64,000 nt of DNA from Corynebacterium aurimucosum ATCC 700975 (GCF_000022905.1 NC_012590.1:186001-250000); one strand, 5' to 3'. Numbered from the stretch's first letter, positions 9,996 through 20,854 are shown. A program made the numbers and translations. Notes: generated by a model from the letters alone, not told the origin.

Positions 9996-11198
9996 ATGAT
10001 TGGCGTGCATGAAGAGAATTCCACGAAGACGACGCCGGAGCCTGGGGCGGATACCGAGGTAGAAGGTGCCTCATCAGCCCCTTCCTCCCCCGCAGGTGCA
10101 CAGGGGAGGCTAGCGCTCCTACCAGTTGCCGTGCTGGTCGCGGTTGTCGGCACCGCAGTGCGTATCACTGTTCTCAGCGTCATTGCCGGGGTTAATGAAC
10201 AGGAAATGTGGGGTCGGCTCACAGCCTGGGATTCCAAGTACTACCTGGAAATCGCGCGCGCGGGGTATTTCGACGCCGACATCAACACGGATGGGCCGGT
10301 CCATGAAATCACTATGGCTTTCTTTCCGGGCTTTCCCTTGCTGTTGCGGGTGCTGGGCTGGACTGGAATCAGTCTGGAGATAGCCGCGCTCATTGTTAAC
10401 ACCCTGCTTACTGCAGTCATGGCCGCCGGAGTCATGGTTTTGGCGCGGCGCGTGGGTGCGCAGCGTCGTGGGCAATGTGCGGCGGCCCTCGTGGTGAGCA
10501 GCGCACCGATGTCTATCGTATTTTCGATGCCCTATACCGAGGCCCTCTTCGGGGCGCTGGTGGTGTGGGGGCTTATAGCCTTAGATGATCGCGCCTGGTG
10601 GCGTGCAGCGGCATTCGGCTTCGCCTTATCCTTTGTTCGGTTGACCTCCGTCGACTTCCTCGCCGTCTTTGCTCTGTGGGCGCTCATTTATGGGCGGCGC
10701 TCCTGGCAGGCGTGGCTTGGCCTCGTCGTCGCAGCGCTCCCGCTACCGGCATATCTACTGTGGACGCAGCGCTATTTGGCAGATGCTGGTGGCTACTTCG
10801 GGATTCAAACTGAGCATTGGAATTCCACCTTTGACGGCGGTGCGGCAACCGTGCAGTTCGTGTGGGAAACCCTGACTGAGAACAACGACGTGGGCTACCT
10901 GCTCACCACCCTGGTGATCGTGGGCGTTCCTGTGCTGCTGCTGGCAGCATGGGGGAGGGTTACCCCGGTGGCCTGGTGGTTTAGCGCTGCGCTCTGCGCG
11001 AATGTGCTGCTTTCCGACGGCATCATGCACTCGCGCCCGCGTCTCCTCCTGCCCGCCATTATCTTGATCCTGCCGTGGGTTGTGCGCGCGGCTAGTGCCC
11101 TGCGGCCGCGCGTGCTGTGGGCCGCGTGCGGCGCGTGGGTTCTGTGGTCCGCGTGGTTTTCCGCGTACATGCTGGTGGTCTTTGAGTGGGCGATCTAA
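9996..11198 (+). CDS. PIG-V-like mannosyltransferase, integral membrane
   Basis: The product has about 400 residues and many membrane segments. After a short acidic cytosolic tail, an early loop carries TAWDSKYYLEIARAGYF. This WD-x-x-YY-x-x-IA-x-x-GY pattern is typical of actinobacterial PIG-V/mannosyltransferase proteins that use polyprenyl-linked mannose. FFPGFPLLLRVLGW and the HSRPRLLLPAI segment near the C-terminus also fit. I chose ATG 9996 (MIGVHEEN) because the upstream frame overlaps the leuA leader. It is divergent from leuA and converges on the DMT gene, overlapping its stop by 4 bp. The acceptor is unknown; cell-envelope glycans are likely. Confidence 0.72.
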   Translation: MIGVHEENSTKTTPEPGADTEVEGASSAPSSPAGAQGRLALLPVAVLVAVVGTAVRITVLSVIAGVNEQEMWGRLTAWDSKYYLEIARAGYFDADINTDGPVHEITMAFFPGFPLLLRVLGWTGISLEIAALIVNTLLTAVMAAGVMVLARRVGAQRRGQCAAALVVSSAPMSIVFSMPYTEALFGALVVWGLIALDDRAWWRAAAFGFALSFVRLTSVDFLAVFALWALIYGRRSWQAWLGLVVAALPLPAYLLWTQRYLADAGGYFGIQTEHWNSTFDGGAATVQFVWETLTENNDVGYLLTTLVIVGVPVLLLAAWGRVTPVAWWFSAALCANVLLSDGIMHSRPRLLLPAIILILPWVVRAASALRPRVLWAACGAWVLWSAWFSAYMLVVFEWAI

Positions 11199-12067
11199 CG
11201 CGGGCTTTGCTCTGCGCGCTGAGTGCTTCCCGGGTTGACTGGAATGCGTGACAAGACAATCGTGGCGACGATCATGATGATGAGTGAAGCGCCCATCACG
11301 CACCACCCCGCAACGCTGCTGACCTGAAATTTTTCACCGAGCACCCAGTAGCCCAAGCCGAAAGCCACGATGGGCTCCATGATGGTCATGGCGGGAAGGG
11401 AGTGCGCCAAGGCACCGGCGTGGAAGGAGTATTGCTGGATGACAGTGCCGGCGGCCGCCAGCCCGATGAGCACATATAGCTCCCAGCTAGCCAGCAAGGC
11501 CGCAATGCCTTGGTGGGAGAGGACATCAACCACCGCCTTGGCCACGAGCGCCACGTAGCCGTACAGAATGCCGCACGCGCTGCCGAGTGCCAGTGCGGAC
11601 TCTTCCGGGCGGTTATAGGCTGCCACGAAGAGCGCGGTGAGTGTGAGGGCGCCAAGGGCGAAGGCGGGCCACCACTGGGACCAGGTGGGCGTCGTCAAGC
11701 CTGCGGTGGGGCGCCCGTAGACCACCATAACGCTCACCGCGATGGTCAGTGCCAGGCACCAGAAGATCTCTCGTGCCGGCATCGGCCGGCGGGAATACCA
11801 GGCGGCAAGCGGCAGCGTGAACATGAGGGATAGGACAAGGATGGGCTGCACGATGAGCAGGGTGCCGAAGTGGAGCGCGATGAGCTGCAAAGCATAAGCG
11901 ACAACGGCGGCGCCGGTACCAATCCACCATAGGGGTGTGCGCATTGCGGTACGCATGACGCTGCGGGAGCTGGCGTCCAACACGATGCGGTGGCGTATGA
12001 CAGTTCCCCAGGCCACGACTAGTGCCGAGGCCAGTGCAAACGCAACGGCGACCAGGTTTGAAAGCAT
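11195..12067 (-). CDS. DMT-superfamily transporter
   Basis: The product has about 290 residues and roughly ten hydrophobic helices in two repeats, with the drug/metabolite transporter (EamA-like) pattern. The second half has GTVIQQYSFHAGALAHSLP and IMEPIVAFGLGYWVLGEKF, typical of this group in actinobacteria. The substrate is unknown. ATG 12067 (MLSNLVAV) was chosen because AAGGTAG lies just upstream and it gives a first helix at once. The longer frame would add a polar 48-residue stretch that overlaps the lysC promoter region. It is divergent from lysC. Confidence 0.78.
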   Translation of the reverse strand: MLSNLVAVAFALASALVVAWGTVIRHRIVLDASSRSVMRTAMRTPLWWIGTGAAVVAYALQLIALHFGTLLIVQPILVLSLMFTLPLAAWYSRRPMPAREIFWCLALTIAVSVMVVYGRPTAGLTTPTWSQWWPAFALGALTLTALFVAAYNRPEESALALGSACGILYGYVALVAKAVVDVLSHQGIAALLASWELYVLIGLAAAGTVIQQYSFHAGALAHSLPAMTIMEPIVAFGLGYWVLGEKFQVSSVAGWCVMGASLIIMIVATIVLSRIPVNPGSTQRAEQSPR

Positions 12068-12213
12068 CGTTTCTACCTTACCTGGAATTAATACCCAGTA
12101 CGTGTTTCGATGGTAACCAAAGGGCGGTAGGCTAAAGGAGTTGGCTGCCGGTCTATAGGTATTGGGCGGTGAACAGATATTGGCCCTCACAAACAGGAAA
12201 GGTGGGACCATCA

Positions 12214-13479
12214 GTGGCCCTAGTCGTACAGAAATACGGGGGATCCTCCCTCGAAAGCGCAGAGCGCATTCGCGCGGTGGCGGAGCGCATTGTGGCGACG
12301 AAGAAACAGGGCAACGACGTGGTTGTCGTGTGCTCCGCCATGGGGGATACCACCGATGAGCTCCTAGACCTCGCCGCCCAGGTTAACCCCGTCCCGCCGC
12401 AGCGCGAGATGGACATGTTGCTGACCGCTGGCGAGCGCATCTCCAATGCGCTCGTTGCTATGGCGGTGGAGTCCTTGGGTGCGCAGGCTCAATCCTTCAC
12501 CGGCTCCCAAGCCGGCGTGCTCACCACCGAGCGCCACGGAAACGCCCGCATTGTTGACGTCACCCCGGGCCGCCTTACCGAAGCACTGGAAGAAAGCAAG
12601 ATCTGCATTGTCGCGGGTTTCCAGGGCGTCAATAAGGAATCGCGTGATGTCACCACCCTTGGCCGCGGCGGTTCAGATACCACCGCGGTGGCGCTGGCGG
12701 CAGCACTTAAGGCCGATGTGTGTGAGATTTACTCCGATGTCGACGGCGTCTACACCGCTGACCCTCGCATCGTCCATAACGCCAAGAAACTCGACCAACT
12801 TTCCTTTGAAGAGATGTTGGAACTGGCGGCCGTCGGCTCCAAGATTCTGGTCCTGCGCAGCGTCGAGTACGCTCGCGCGTTCAACGTTCCCCTTCGAGTT
12901 CGCTCGTCTTATTCAACCGACCCCGGCACGCTGATTGCCGGATCAATGGAGGATATCCCCGTGGAAGAAGCAGTACTTACCGGTATCGCCACCGACCGTT
13001 CCGAGGCCAAGGTCACCGTTTTGGGAATTCCGGACCGCCCCGGCGAGGCAGCCAAGGTCTTCCGCGCCATCGCGGACGCTGAGATTAACATTGACATGGT
13101 CCTGCAAAACGTGTCCTCCCTGGAATCCGGTACCACCGACATCACCTTCACTTGCCCGCGCTCCGATGGCCCGAAGGCAATGGAGATCCTGGCCAAGCTC
13201 AAGGAGGAGGGCCACTGGGCCAACGTGCTGTACGACGACCAGGTGGGCAAGGTCTCCCTCGTCGGCGCAGGCATGAAGTCCCACCCGGGTGTCACCGCCG
13301 ACTTCACGGAAGCGTTGCGTGATGCTGGGGTCAACATGGAGCTCATCTCTACCTCTGAGATCCGCATTTCTGTGCTGACCCGCGAGGCCGATCTCGATAA
13401 GGCAGCCATTGCTTTGCACGAGAAGTTCCAGCTGGGTGGCGAGGAAGAGGCCACCGTTTATGCTGGTACCGGACGCTAA
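12214..13479 (+). CDS. lysC: Aspartokinase
   Basis: The product has 421 residues and is nearly collinear with C. glutamicum LysC. It phosphorylates aspartate, the first step to lysine, threonine, methionine and diaminopimelate. The N-terminus is [13 protein letters not shown]; the kinase domain carries [15 protein letters not shown] and [13 protein letters not shown]. Two ACT domains from about residue 265 bind the feedback effectors ([13 protein letters not shown] and [14 protein letters not shown]). The start is GTG, as in C. glutamicum. asd follows after 19 nt, so lysC-asd is an operon. Confidence 0.97.
   Translation: MALVVQKYGGSSLESAERIRAVAERIVATKKQGNDVVVVCSAMGDTTDELLDLAAQVNPVPPQREMDMLLTAGERISNALVAMAVESLGAQAQSFTGSQAGVLTTERHGNARIVDVTPGRLTEALEESKICIVAGFQGVNKESRDVTTLGRGGSDTTAVALAAALKADVCEIYSDVDGVYTADPRIVHNAKKLDQLSFEEMLELAAVGSKILVLRSVEYARAFNVPLRVRSSYSTDPGTLIAGSMEDIPVEEAVLTGIATDRSEAKVTVLGIPDRPGEAAKVFRAIADAEINIDMVLQNVSSLESGTTDITFTCPRSDGPKAMEILAKLKEEGHWANVLYDDQVGKVSLVGAGMKSHPGVTADFTEALRDAGVNMELISTSEIRISVLTREADLDKAAIALHEKFQLGGEEEATVYAGTGR
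12961..13479 (+). CDS. Aspartokinase beta subunit, internal start
   Basis: Inside lysC, GGAGG (12949-12953) lies 7 nt before an in-frame GTG at 12961 ([11 protein letters not shown]). This matches the known second start of C. glutamicum lysC, which yields a 172-residue beta subunit made of the ACT regulatory domains. Alpha and beta chains form the alpha2beta2 enzyme there. The length here is also 172 residues. Use of this start is inferred from that conservation. Confidence 0.75.
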   Translation: MEEAVLTGIATDRSEAKVTVLGIPDRPGEAAKVFRAIADAEINIDMVLQNVSSLESGTTDITFTCPRSDGPKAMEILAKLKEEGHWANVLYDDQVGKVSLVGAGMKSHPGVTADFTEALRDAGVNMELISTSEIRISVLTREADLDKAAIALHEKFQLGGEEEATVYAGTGR

Positions 13480-13486
13480 GAATTAA

Positions 13487-14536
<1,050 letters not shown>

Positions 14537-14554
14537 GAAACCCCCGTTAACTTA

Positions 14555-14592
14555 GCTCCACGCCCCAACACAGCACGTGCTGGGCGTGGAGC
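14555..14592 (+). terminator. Terminator after asd
   Basis: GCTCCACGCCC pairs with GGGCGTGGAGC around a short loop; ATTTCTAT follows. It separates the lysC-asd operon from the pilus locus. Confidence 0.75.
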
Positions 14593-14632
14593 ATTTCTAT
14601 GATCTGCGAAATCCAGGAAACATTCAGATAAC

Positions 14633-14659
14633 TGGACAACCTTAAAGCCAGCTTATAGA
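14633..14659 (+). promoter_or_regulatory. Candidate promoter of the pilus locus
   Basis: TGGACA (14633-14638) and TATAGA (14654-14659) are 15 nt apart, a little short. They lie about 90 nt before the adhesin start. The -10 is good and the -35 is uncertain. Confidence 0.4.
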
Positions 14660-14748
14660 GTGCAAACAGGCGCGGAGCATGCTCCCGTAACTCTCGTTTG
14701 CTGTGACTTCTCCGTCTATCGACGGGAACGCAAGAAAGAAAGCCTCTT

Positions 14749-17700
14749 ATGACTAAAAACCTACAGAGAAAGCGATATGGCTTTCTTAGGCGTCTTAGCG
14801 CCGCACTTTTAGTTCCACTGGTGTCCGGATCTCTCATCGCTGGCCCAGTTGTGGCGGGCGCCCAGGAGGGATCGGAGCTCGACGTTGATGTCGATGCAAC
14901 CGTTTCAGACTCCCTTGACCTGGATGATGATTTCTCTGCGGATGATTCGCAGGTGGTTGAGCAGGACTCTGTTGATGCGGATGCAGGTGCCGTCGAGCAA
15001 CTCGAAGTGGACCAGTCTGAGGCGAGCGAGCTTGACGCCGATGAGCTCGAATTCGGTGAACTCATGCAGCCTATGGCTGTGCGTGCGGGCCAGTCTTCTG
15101 ACCTAAAGTGTGAGGCTGGAACCTTCTACGCCATCCACAAGTGGGGCGAGATTCTGGAATTTAACGTTGACAATGATAACTGGGAAACGCCGACCATTAA
15201 GAACCCGGGCTTTAATTTTAGGAACGATAGATTCAGAATAGGTTACAACAGAAATGGGGATCCGTATGTCTCATGGGATGAGCAAGGCAGACAGGTGGCG
15301 TGGAACGGTCTTGGAATTACCAGTGACGGTCAAACGGCCTATGCGTACAGGAGGCTGGACGGGGGTAATGACGGCCTTGACGGTAGCTTGATTATCGGCA
15401 CTGCCGACAAAAATGGCTCCACGCTGGAGGCGAGCTACACGCTAGAAAAGCGCCTGTCTTTGGTGACCGGTGCGGTAGCTCCTGATGATACGTATTATTT
15501 TGGCGGCTATTTTGTCTACGGCCAAAACGGTGAAGGAAAGGCCCCAATCAAGGAAGGTAGAGGAGAAGTACTCGAGGCGGTAAAATATACTAACGAACTT
15601 CCTCCTAGTGTTAATGTTACTGAGCTATATAGCGACGATAAGGTGGGCGTCCTAGGTCGTTACTATAAGGATTCAAATAATGGCCGAAAGTACTACATTG
15701 GCGCCGATGGGGAATTAGCCTACCCTTTTTATAACAATGGTAAACGCTATAAGTACTATTCCCCGGAAGTACGGGCTAATGTCACGGCAACTCAAGGTTT
15801 CCGTCTCTACTCTTATGATGGGACTTCTGTAAAACATGTTGGTGACATTCCAATTTGGAACTCAACGGCTAAAGCGGCAGTGAATGGCGATATTGCCTTT
15901 GACCCTGCGGGAAACCTGTATATTCTCTATAACCCTTTGGGCAATTCCCAATACAAAATTGTGCCGGTGACCTCTGAAAACCTTGACGGGGCGAACGGCG
16001 GGCAGATTGACTCGCAATTCGCGAATACGCTGAACTTTCCTGCTGGAGCTATTGCCGGTCGGAATACCCAGACCAATGGCATTGCCTTCTTGGCGAATGG
16101 CGAACTTGTGGTAGAGATTACCTCAGCAAACGTATACAATCCCAAGGTTACTTATGTGATGGTTGACCCTACGACGGGTGAAACAAGCGGCGACACAAAG
16201 AGCTTTATACAAGGAAAGGCTAAGGTTCGTTTCGAGAACGGCGGTGAAGCCTACGGGCTGTTCGGCGGTCAAACCGACTTGGCTTCCTGTACAAACTTTT
16301 CTACCCTTGAGCTGCAGAAAAACCTTCCTCGGGGGCGCGCTGCAAAGGGCGACCAGTTCCAGCTAGAAATCTATGGAGATAATGGTACGCAGCAGAAGTG
16401 GGATCGTTTGACTTGGAACGTGACTGACGGTGACAAGGCTGGTGTTCAGTCACGCATCGCTGGTCCGATTGTTGCTCGACAAGGCAAGACTTTCCGTGTG
16501 AGTGAGGTGGCTACAGCTGATCTAGGATACGAGAACGCAAAGTTTGAGTATTACACGCTGGACAAAGATCATGCACCTAAGCTTGAGTGTGTTGACCAGG
16601 ATGGGGACTCGTTGCCGCCCGACAATATTAATCCAGTTCCTGACTCCGAGACTCGAGGATCGAATGATGAGCGCGCCTGGGATGTAACGATTCCTGAGGG
16701 CGAAGCCAAGCAGATCTCCTGTACTATCACGAACGAGCCTTACCGTGGTGATCTGCGTTGGACCAAGGTGGCTAGGGAAACTGACTCAGAGACTGGGGAA
16801 TCAAACACTATTTCCCTGGGTGGTTCCGTGTGGAGCCTTCTGGATGAAAACAAGGAAGTTATCCCTAGGTACCGCGGCATTAGCTACGATAACTTTGCTA
16901 ACTGTGAGCTAACGGAAAAAGGCTGTGAAGCTGCTGGTGCTGACTCCGACAACGCAACTGGGAAATTCCGTGTGACCGCCCTAGAATACGGAACGTACTA
17001 CCTGCGTGAGGACGTAGCTCCTAAGGGGTATGAGAAGCTTACCGAGCCGATCAAATTTACTTTCGACCGTGATGGTATTCATTACGACTCATTTGATGAG
17101 CTGAATCGATACAATAAGGACACTAATACTTTCAACTTGGGCCGAATCTTGAATGAGAAGCTTCAGGGTTCCGTGAAGTGGGACAAGGTTGACCCAGAGA
17201 AGGATAACCTCTTGCTTGGCGGCTCCCAATGGAAGCTTTACAAGAAGAATGGTAGCGAGTTAGAGCAACCTGGTGTTCTCATTGAGGACAACACGGGTCA
17301 AGATGGCTACAAGGGGCGAGATGCCAACAAACTTCCAGGCGCCTTTGAAGTCAAGGGACTCGATTTTGGTACTTGGGTGATTGAAGAAACCAAGGCCCCA
17401 GAGGGCTATAGGAATACTCAACCGACTTTCGAGTTCGAGGTAACGGAGGACAAACCTGAGGCGACCATCGGTGTTCAAGGCAGAGTAAATAACTACAAGG
17501 GCCGTATTGAATGGGAAAAGGTCGACGCTGCTGACGATAAAAACCGTTTGGCCGGCTCCGAGTGGAAGCTGACTTACAAGCCGTCCGATCCCAAGGGTAA
17601 AGCTGCTGAGGTGATCATCAAGGATTGTGTGGAGGCTCCCTGTGCCAAGGATGGGGACCTCGATCCAGCACCTGGTAAATTCTCAGTTAATGATCTGGGT

Positions 17701-19035
17701 GAAGGCGAGTACTCCCTTGAGGAGCACAAGGCGCCGGAAGGTTACCTTGCGGAAGAAAACCTCAAGTTCACCATTGTCGTAGATGCGAATCACTACAGTG
17801 TTACTAAAGATGGAGACGGCAAATCGCAGCCAATGCCGTACAAGGTAGAAAACAATGCTGTCCGCATCCCCGTTGGCAAGATTGCCAACACCAAGGATGA
17901 GGCCACGGTGACGTGGAATAAGGTCGATTCCGCTAACACATCTAAGCTCTTGGGTGGTTCCGAGTGGAAGATCCAGCGCAAGGATGATAAAGGCGGGTGG
18001 ACTGATGCCTACACCGTTGTTGATAATGCCACTGATCAGCTCAAGGATAAGCAGCTGAAGGATGAAGACTCTGACGAAGGAAAGTTCAAGGTAACCATCC
18101 CAACAGGTGACTACCGTCTTGTCGAGACCAAGGCTCCGCAGGGCTACATCATCTCTGAGGAGCTCAAGCAAGGTAAGGAATTCTCTCTCACTCGTGAGAA
18201 TCTCTCCACGAACCTTTCCTTGGGAAATTGCGTGAATGACAAGGTGGAGTCGGACGTCACATGGACGAAGGTCGATGCAGAGGATAAGGCTAAGGTATTG
18301 GCCGGTTCTGAGTGGATCTTGACACCGCTGAATTCTGATAATTCACTCGATGAGGACAACAAGATCGTCATCGTGGATAACGGAAAGAACGATGCCGACG
18401 ACCGCGATGGTTACCTCAAGGTAGAGAAGCTTGGTGGTGGCAAGTACGAGCTCAAGGAGACGAAGGCTCCGGAAGGCTATATCGCTGCAGACAAGACCTG
18501 GACCGTTGAGGTTAACGCCGAAACGGTCGGCAAGGTCATCGAGCTCGACCCGGTGGAGAACAAGCCCATCAAGGGCGCGGTCTCTTGGACCAAGGTCCAG
18601 GCAGATAAGACCACCTTGCTTGCTGGCTCTGAGTGGTCGCTGGTGCAGGTCGATGACAAGGACCAGCCCATCAAGGGTACTGAACTTGAAGTCACCGACT
18701 GTGAGCAGGCGGACTGTGCAGGCCCTGACGCTGATCAAACGCCAGGCAAGTTCCTTGTCAAGGATCTGAAGGCCGGAAAGTACAAGTTGGTGGAATCCAA
18801 GGCACCGGCTGGTTACAAGCTGGATGCCACAGAACACTATTTCGAAATTAAAGATGATGGAACCAGTGAGGAGGTTGTAGTGGCCGGATCGTTTGTTAAC
18901 GAACTTGGTAAAGGCATTGAGCTGCCACTAACCGGCGGACGAGGTGCGTACCTGTACCAACTCCTCGGTGCGCTCCTCGGGGTTCTAGCGGCAGCGATGG
19001 GAGGCGCGCATGTAATGCGACGTCGTAACAGCTAA
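14749..19035 (+). CDS. Large LPLTG surface adhesin, likely pilus tip protein
   Basis: The product has 1428 residues. A signal peptide (cleavage near 38, AGA) is followed by a strongly acidic Asp/Glu-rich stretch at 40-108. Residues 110-660 form a domain of unknown fold with Tyr/Asn/Gly-rich repeats. Six Cna-B/SpaA-like domains start near 666, 805, 917, 1051, 1167 and 1275. Each opens with a W-x-KV motif such as GSVKWDKVD and most close with an E-box such as ETKAPEGY, so internal Lys-Asn isopeptide bonds are likely. LPLTG is at 1392-1396, then a membrane helix and RRR. As the first gene of a shaft-sortase-sortase-base cluster it matches SpaG-type tip pilins. The 110-660 region is visibly richer in AT and AGA/AAT codons than its neighbours. 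Confidence 0.88.
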   Translation: MTKNLQRKRYGFLRRLSAALLVPLVSGSLIAGPVVAGAQEGSELDVDVDATVSDSLDLDDDFSADDSQVVEQDSVDADAGAVEQLEVDQSEASELDADELEFGELMQPMAVRAGQSSDLKCEAGTFYAIHKWGEILEFNVDNDNWETPTIKNPGFNFRNDRFRIGYNRNGDPYVSWDEQGRQVAWNGLGITSDGQTAYAYRRLDGGNDGLDGSLIIGTADKNGSTLEASYTLEKRLSLVTGAVAPDDTYYFGGYFVYGQNGEGKAPIKEGRGEVLEAVKYTNELPPSVNVTELYSDDKVGVLGRYYKDSNNGRKYYIGADGELAYPFYNNGKRYKYYSPEVRANVTATQGFRLYSYDGTSVKHVGDIPIWNSTAKAAVNGDIAFDPAGNLYILYNPLGNSQYKIVPVTSENLDGANGGQIDSQFANTLNFPAGAIAGRNTQTNGIAFLANGELVVEITSANVYNPKVTYVMVDPTTGETSGDTKSFIQGKAKVRFENGGEAYGLFGGQTDLASCTNFSTLELQKNLPRGRAAKGDQFQLEIYGDNGTQQKWDRLTWNVTDGDKAGVQSRIAGPIVARQGKTFRVSEVATADLGYENAKFEYYTLDKDHAPKLECVDQDGDSLPPDNINPVPDSETRGSNDERAWDVTIPEGEAKQISCTITNEPYRGDLRWTKVARETDSETGESNTISLGGSVWSLLDENKEVIPRYRGISYDNFANCELTEKGCEAAGADSDNATGKFRVTALEYGTYYLREDVAPKGYEKLTEPIKFTFDRDGIHYDSFDELNRYNKDTNTFNLGRILNEKLQGSVKWDKVDPEKDNLLLGGSQWKLYKKNGSELEQPGVLIEDNTGQDGYKGRDANKLPGAFEVKGLDFGTWVIEETKAPEGYRNTQPTFEFEVTEDKPEATIGVQGRVNNYKGRIEWEKVDAADDKNRLAGSEWKLTYKPSDPKGKAAEVIIKDCVEAPCAKDGDLDPAPGKFSVNDLGEGEYSLEEHKAPEGYLAEENLKFTIVVDANHYSVTKDGDGKSQPMPYKVENNAVRIPVGKIANTKDEATVTWNKVDSANTSKLLGGSEWKIQRKDDKGGWTDAYTVVDNATDQLKDKQLKDEDSDEGKFKVTIPTGDYRLVETKAPQGYIISEELKQGKEFSLTRENLSTNLSLGNCVNDKVESDVTWTKVDAEDKAKVLAGSEWILTPLNSDNSLDEDNKIVIVDNGKNDADDRDGYLKVEKLGGGKYELKETKAPEGYIAADKTWTVEVNAETVGKVIELDPVENKPIKGAVSWTKVQADKTTLLAGSEWSLVQVDDKDQPIKGTELEVTDCEQADCAGPDADQTPGKFLVKDLKAGKYKLVESKAPAGYKLDATEHYFEIKDDGTSEEVVVAGSFVNELGKGIELPLTGGRGAYLYQLLGALLGVLAAAMGGAHVMRRRNS

Positions 19036-19090
19036 TCGCTCAAACTACAAAGCCTCCCATGGCTTTTAATTCCCCTAATCAAATCTCTTA

Positions 19091-19116
19091 CCCCCTTTCC
19101 ACAGTGGAAAGAGGGG
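19091..19116 (+). other. Hairpin before the major pilin gene
   Basis: CCCCTTTCC and GGAAAGAGGGG flank ACAGT and can fold into a stem with a small bulge, ending 17 nt before the major pilin ATG. There is no T-run after it, so it is probably an mRNA 5' stabiliser or processing site rather than a terminator. This could let the shaft gene be expressed more than the tip gene. Confidence 0.55.
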
Positions 19117-19133
19117 TCCGAAAGGAAATTAAT

Positions 19134-20789
19134 ATGCGTGTAAAGAGCACCACGATCGGCCGTCGTCTGGCCTGCGCGCTCGGCGCCTCTGCTCTCATTG
19201 TCACCGGTGCTGGCTTCGCTGCTCCGACTGCTCTCGGTGAGGAGCCGACTGCGGAGTCCTCCCAGACTGCTGAACTCGGCAACATTGACTTCACCAAAAA
19301 GGGCAGCCTCACCATCAAGAAGCACCTGCACCAGGACGGCACCTCCGCTGTAGGTGACCCGGCCACCGGTGTCTACGAAGGTAAGCCGGCCGAGGGCATT
19401 GATGGCGTTGAGTTCACCATCTACAAGATCAAGGACATTGATCTCTCCAAGAATGAGGACTGGGAAAAGGTAAACTCCTACAAGATCCCGGCGGACCCGG
19501 AGGCTGATTCAAACCTTGTGAAGGTTAAGACCGTGACCACCGAGGGCGGTGGCGTAGCTACGCTCAAGGACCTTGACCTCGCTGCCTACGTCGTCGTTGA
19601 GACCAATGCTCCAGCTGACATCATTGACCGCGCAGCGCCGTTCGTTGTCACCCTGCCTTACCCGGACACCAAGGCCAACGACGATCGCTTGGGTAAGCGC
19701 TCCGAGGATTGGCTGTATGACGTCAACGTCTTCCCGAAGAACGGTAAGACCGAGCTGAGCAAGACCGTTAAGGGTCAGGCTTCCTATGGCCTGAACATCG
19801 GTTCCGAGGTTCACTTCCCAGTGACCGCGACCGTTCCGAAGATCGCTGGGGATCGCGTATTCAAGTACTTCCAGGTCGTGGATCCGATGGATACCCGTTT
19901 CGACAAGAAGAGCCTGAAGGTCGCTAGCGTGAAGCTCAGCGGCGTCGACCTGACCTCCGACGACTACACTGTTGCTATTCAGGACTGGATGGTAACCGTA
20001 TCCCTGACCCAGCAGGGCCTGGGCAAGCTGAAGAACGCTGCAGGCCAAGAGCTTGAGGTTGTTTTTGTTGGTCAGCTCGACAACCTTGGTGAGGGCGATA
20101 ACTTCGGCCGTATTCTCAACATGGCATACGTGTACTCCGACACCGTTTCGAACCCGGGTGAGTCCACCCCGCCGGAGACCCCGGGTACCACTCCGCCGAC
20201 CACTCCGCCGTCCACCCCGCCGACTACGACCACCCCTCCGGGTGGTACCCCGCTGGTGAAGCAGTTCTGGGGCGACCTGAAAATCCAAAAGGTTGACCAG
20301 GGCACCCAGAAGCCGTTGAAGGACGCTGAGTTCAAGATCTACCCGGCGAAGGATCCGTACCCGGCTGGCGAGTGCTCCCCGGAGTACGACGAGAACGCTA
20401 CCGCGGTAAAGAAGAACGGCGTCGAGGGCGAAGATCTTGTTGTCAAGTCTGATGAGAACGGTAACGTTCACTTCGAGGGCCTGTTCGTTTCTGATGATCA
20501 GAACGATCCGAAGTCTAAAGAGTTCCGTTGCTACGTCCTCGTAGAGACCAAGGCACCGTCTGGCTTCGTCACCCCGACTGACGGTAACCAGCTCTTCCCT
20601 GTGAAGGTCACCATTGGTCAGACCGCTCAGGGAAAGTACGATTCCAAGGTCGAAAACGTTAAGCGTGATACCCCTGAACTGCCGCTGACCGGTGGCAAGG
20701 GCGTTATCATGCTCATGGTTCTGGGCGGTTTGCTGCTCGTAGTGGCTGTCGGTGCTGGCGTTGTCTTCATCCGCCGCGCTGAGGCCTAA
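19134..20789 (+). CDS. Major (shaft) pilin with LPLTG signal
   Basis: The product has 551 residues. A signal peptide is followed by the first pilin domain with a TNAP E-box near 157-160. The pilin motif is WLYDVNVFPKNGK, whose Lys202 would be the sortase acceptor. A Pro/Thr-rich linker at 341-373 is made almost only of TPP and TTP units. A C-terminal Cna-B domain follows (DLKIQKVDQGTQ to VLVETKAPSGF), then LPLTG at 516-520, a helix and RRAEA. Class C sortases polymerise such pilins through Lys to Thr bonds. ATG 19134 was chosen for AAGGAAAT upstream and the signal peptide. Codon use is strongly biased to highly expressed codons. It matches SpaH-type shafts. Confidence 0.92.
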   Translation: MRVKSTTIGRRLACALGASALIVTGAGFAAPTALGEEPTAESSQTAELGNIDFTKKGSLTIKKHLHQDGTSAVGDPATGVYEGKPAEGIDGVEFTIYKIKDIDLSKNEDWEKVNSYKIPADPEADSNLVKVKTVTTEGGGVATLKDLDLAAYVVVETNAPADIIDRAAPFVVTLPYPDTKANDDRLGKRSEDWLYDVNVFPKNGKTELSKTVKGQASYGLNIGSEVHFPVTATVPKIAGDRVFKYFQVVDPMDTRFDKKSLKVASVKLSGVDLTSDDYTVAIQDWMVTVSLTQQGLGKLKNAAGQELEVVFVGQLDNLGEGDNFGRILNMAYVYSDTVSNPGESTPPETPGTTPPTTPPSTPPTTTTPPGGTPLVKQFWGDLKIQKVDQGTQKPLKDAEFKIYPAKDPYPAGECSPEYDENATAVKKNGVEGEDLVVKSDENGNVHFEGLFVSDDQNDPKSKEFRCYVLVETKAPSGFVTPTDGNQLFPVKVTIGQTAQGKYDSKVENVKRDTPELPLTGGKGVIMLMVLGGLLLVVAVGAGVVFIRRAEA

Positions 20790-20807
20790 ACACGGATAAT
20801 CCGTGCT

Positions 20808-20854
20808 AGGAATAGGCCCTCAATCGGGAGGGCCTATTCCTCCCTAGTCTTTTT
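20808..20854 (+). terminator. Terminator/attenuator between shaft pilin and sortases
   Basis: AGGAATAGGCCCTC pairs perfectly with GAGGGCCTATTCCT, followed by CCCTAGTCTTTTT. It lies inside the pilus cluster, so partial readthrough would set a low sortase level relative to pilin. Confidence 0.85.

Noticed and set aside
19509..20471. Minus-strand frame across the shaft pilin
   Set aside because: Antisense of strongly biased pilin codons; no start signal or known domain.
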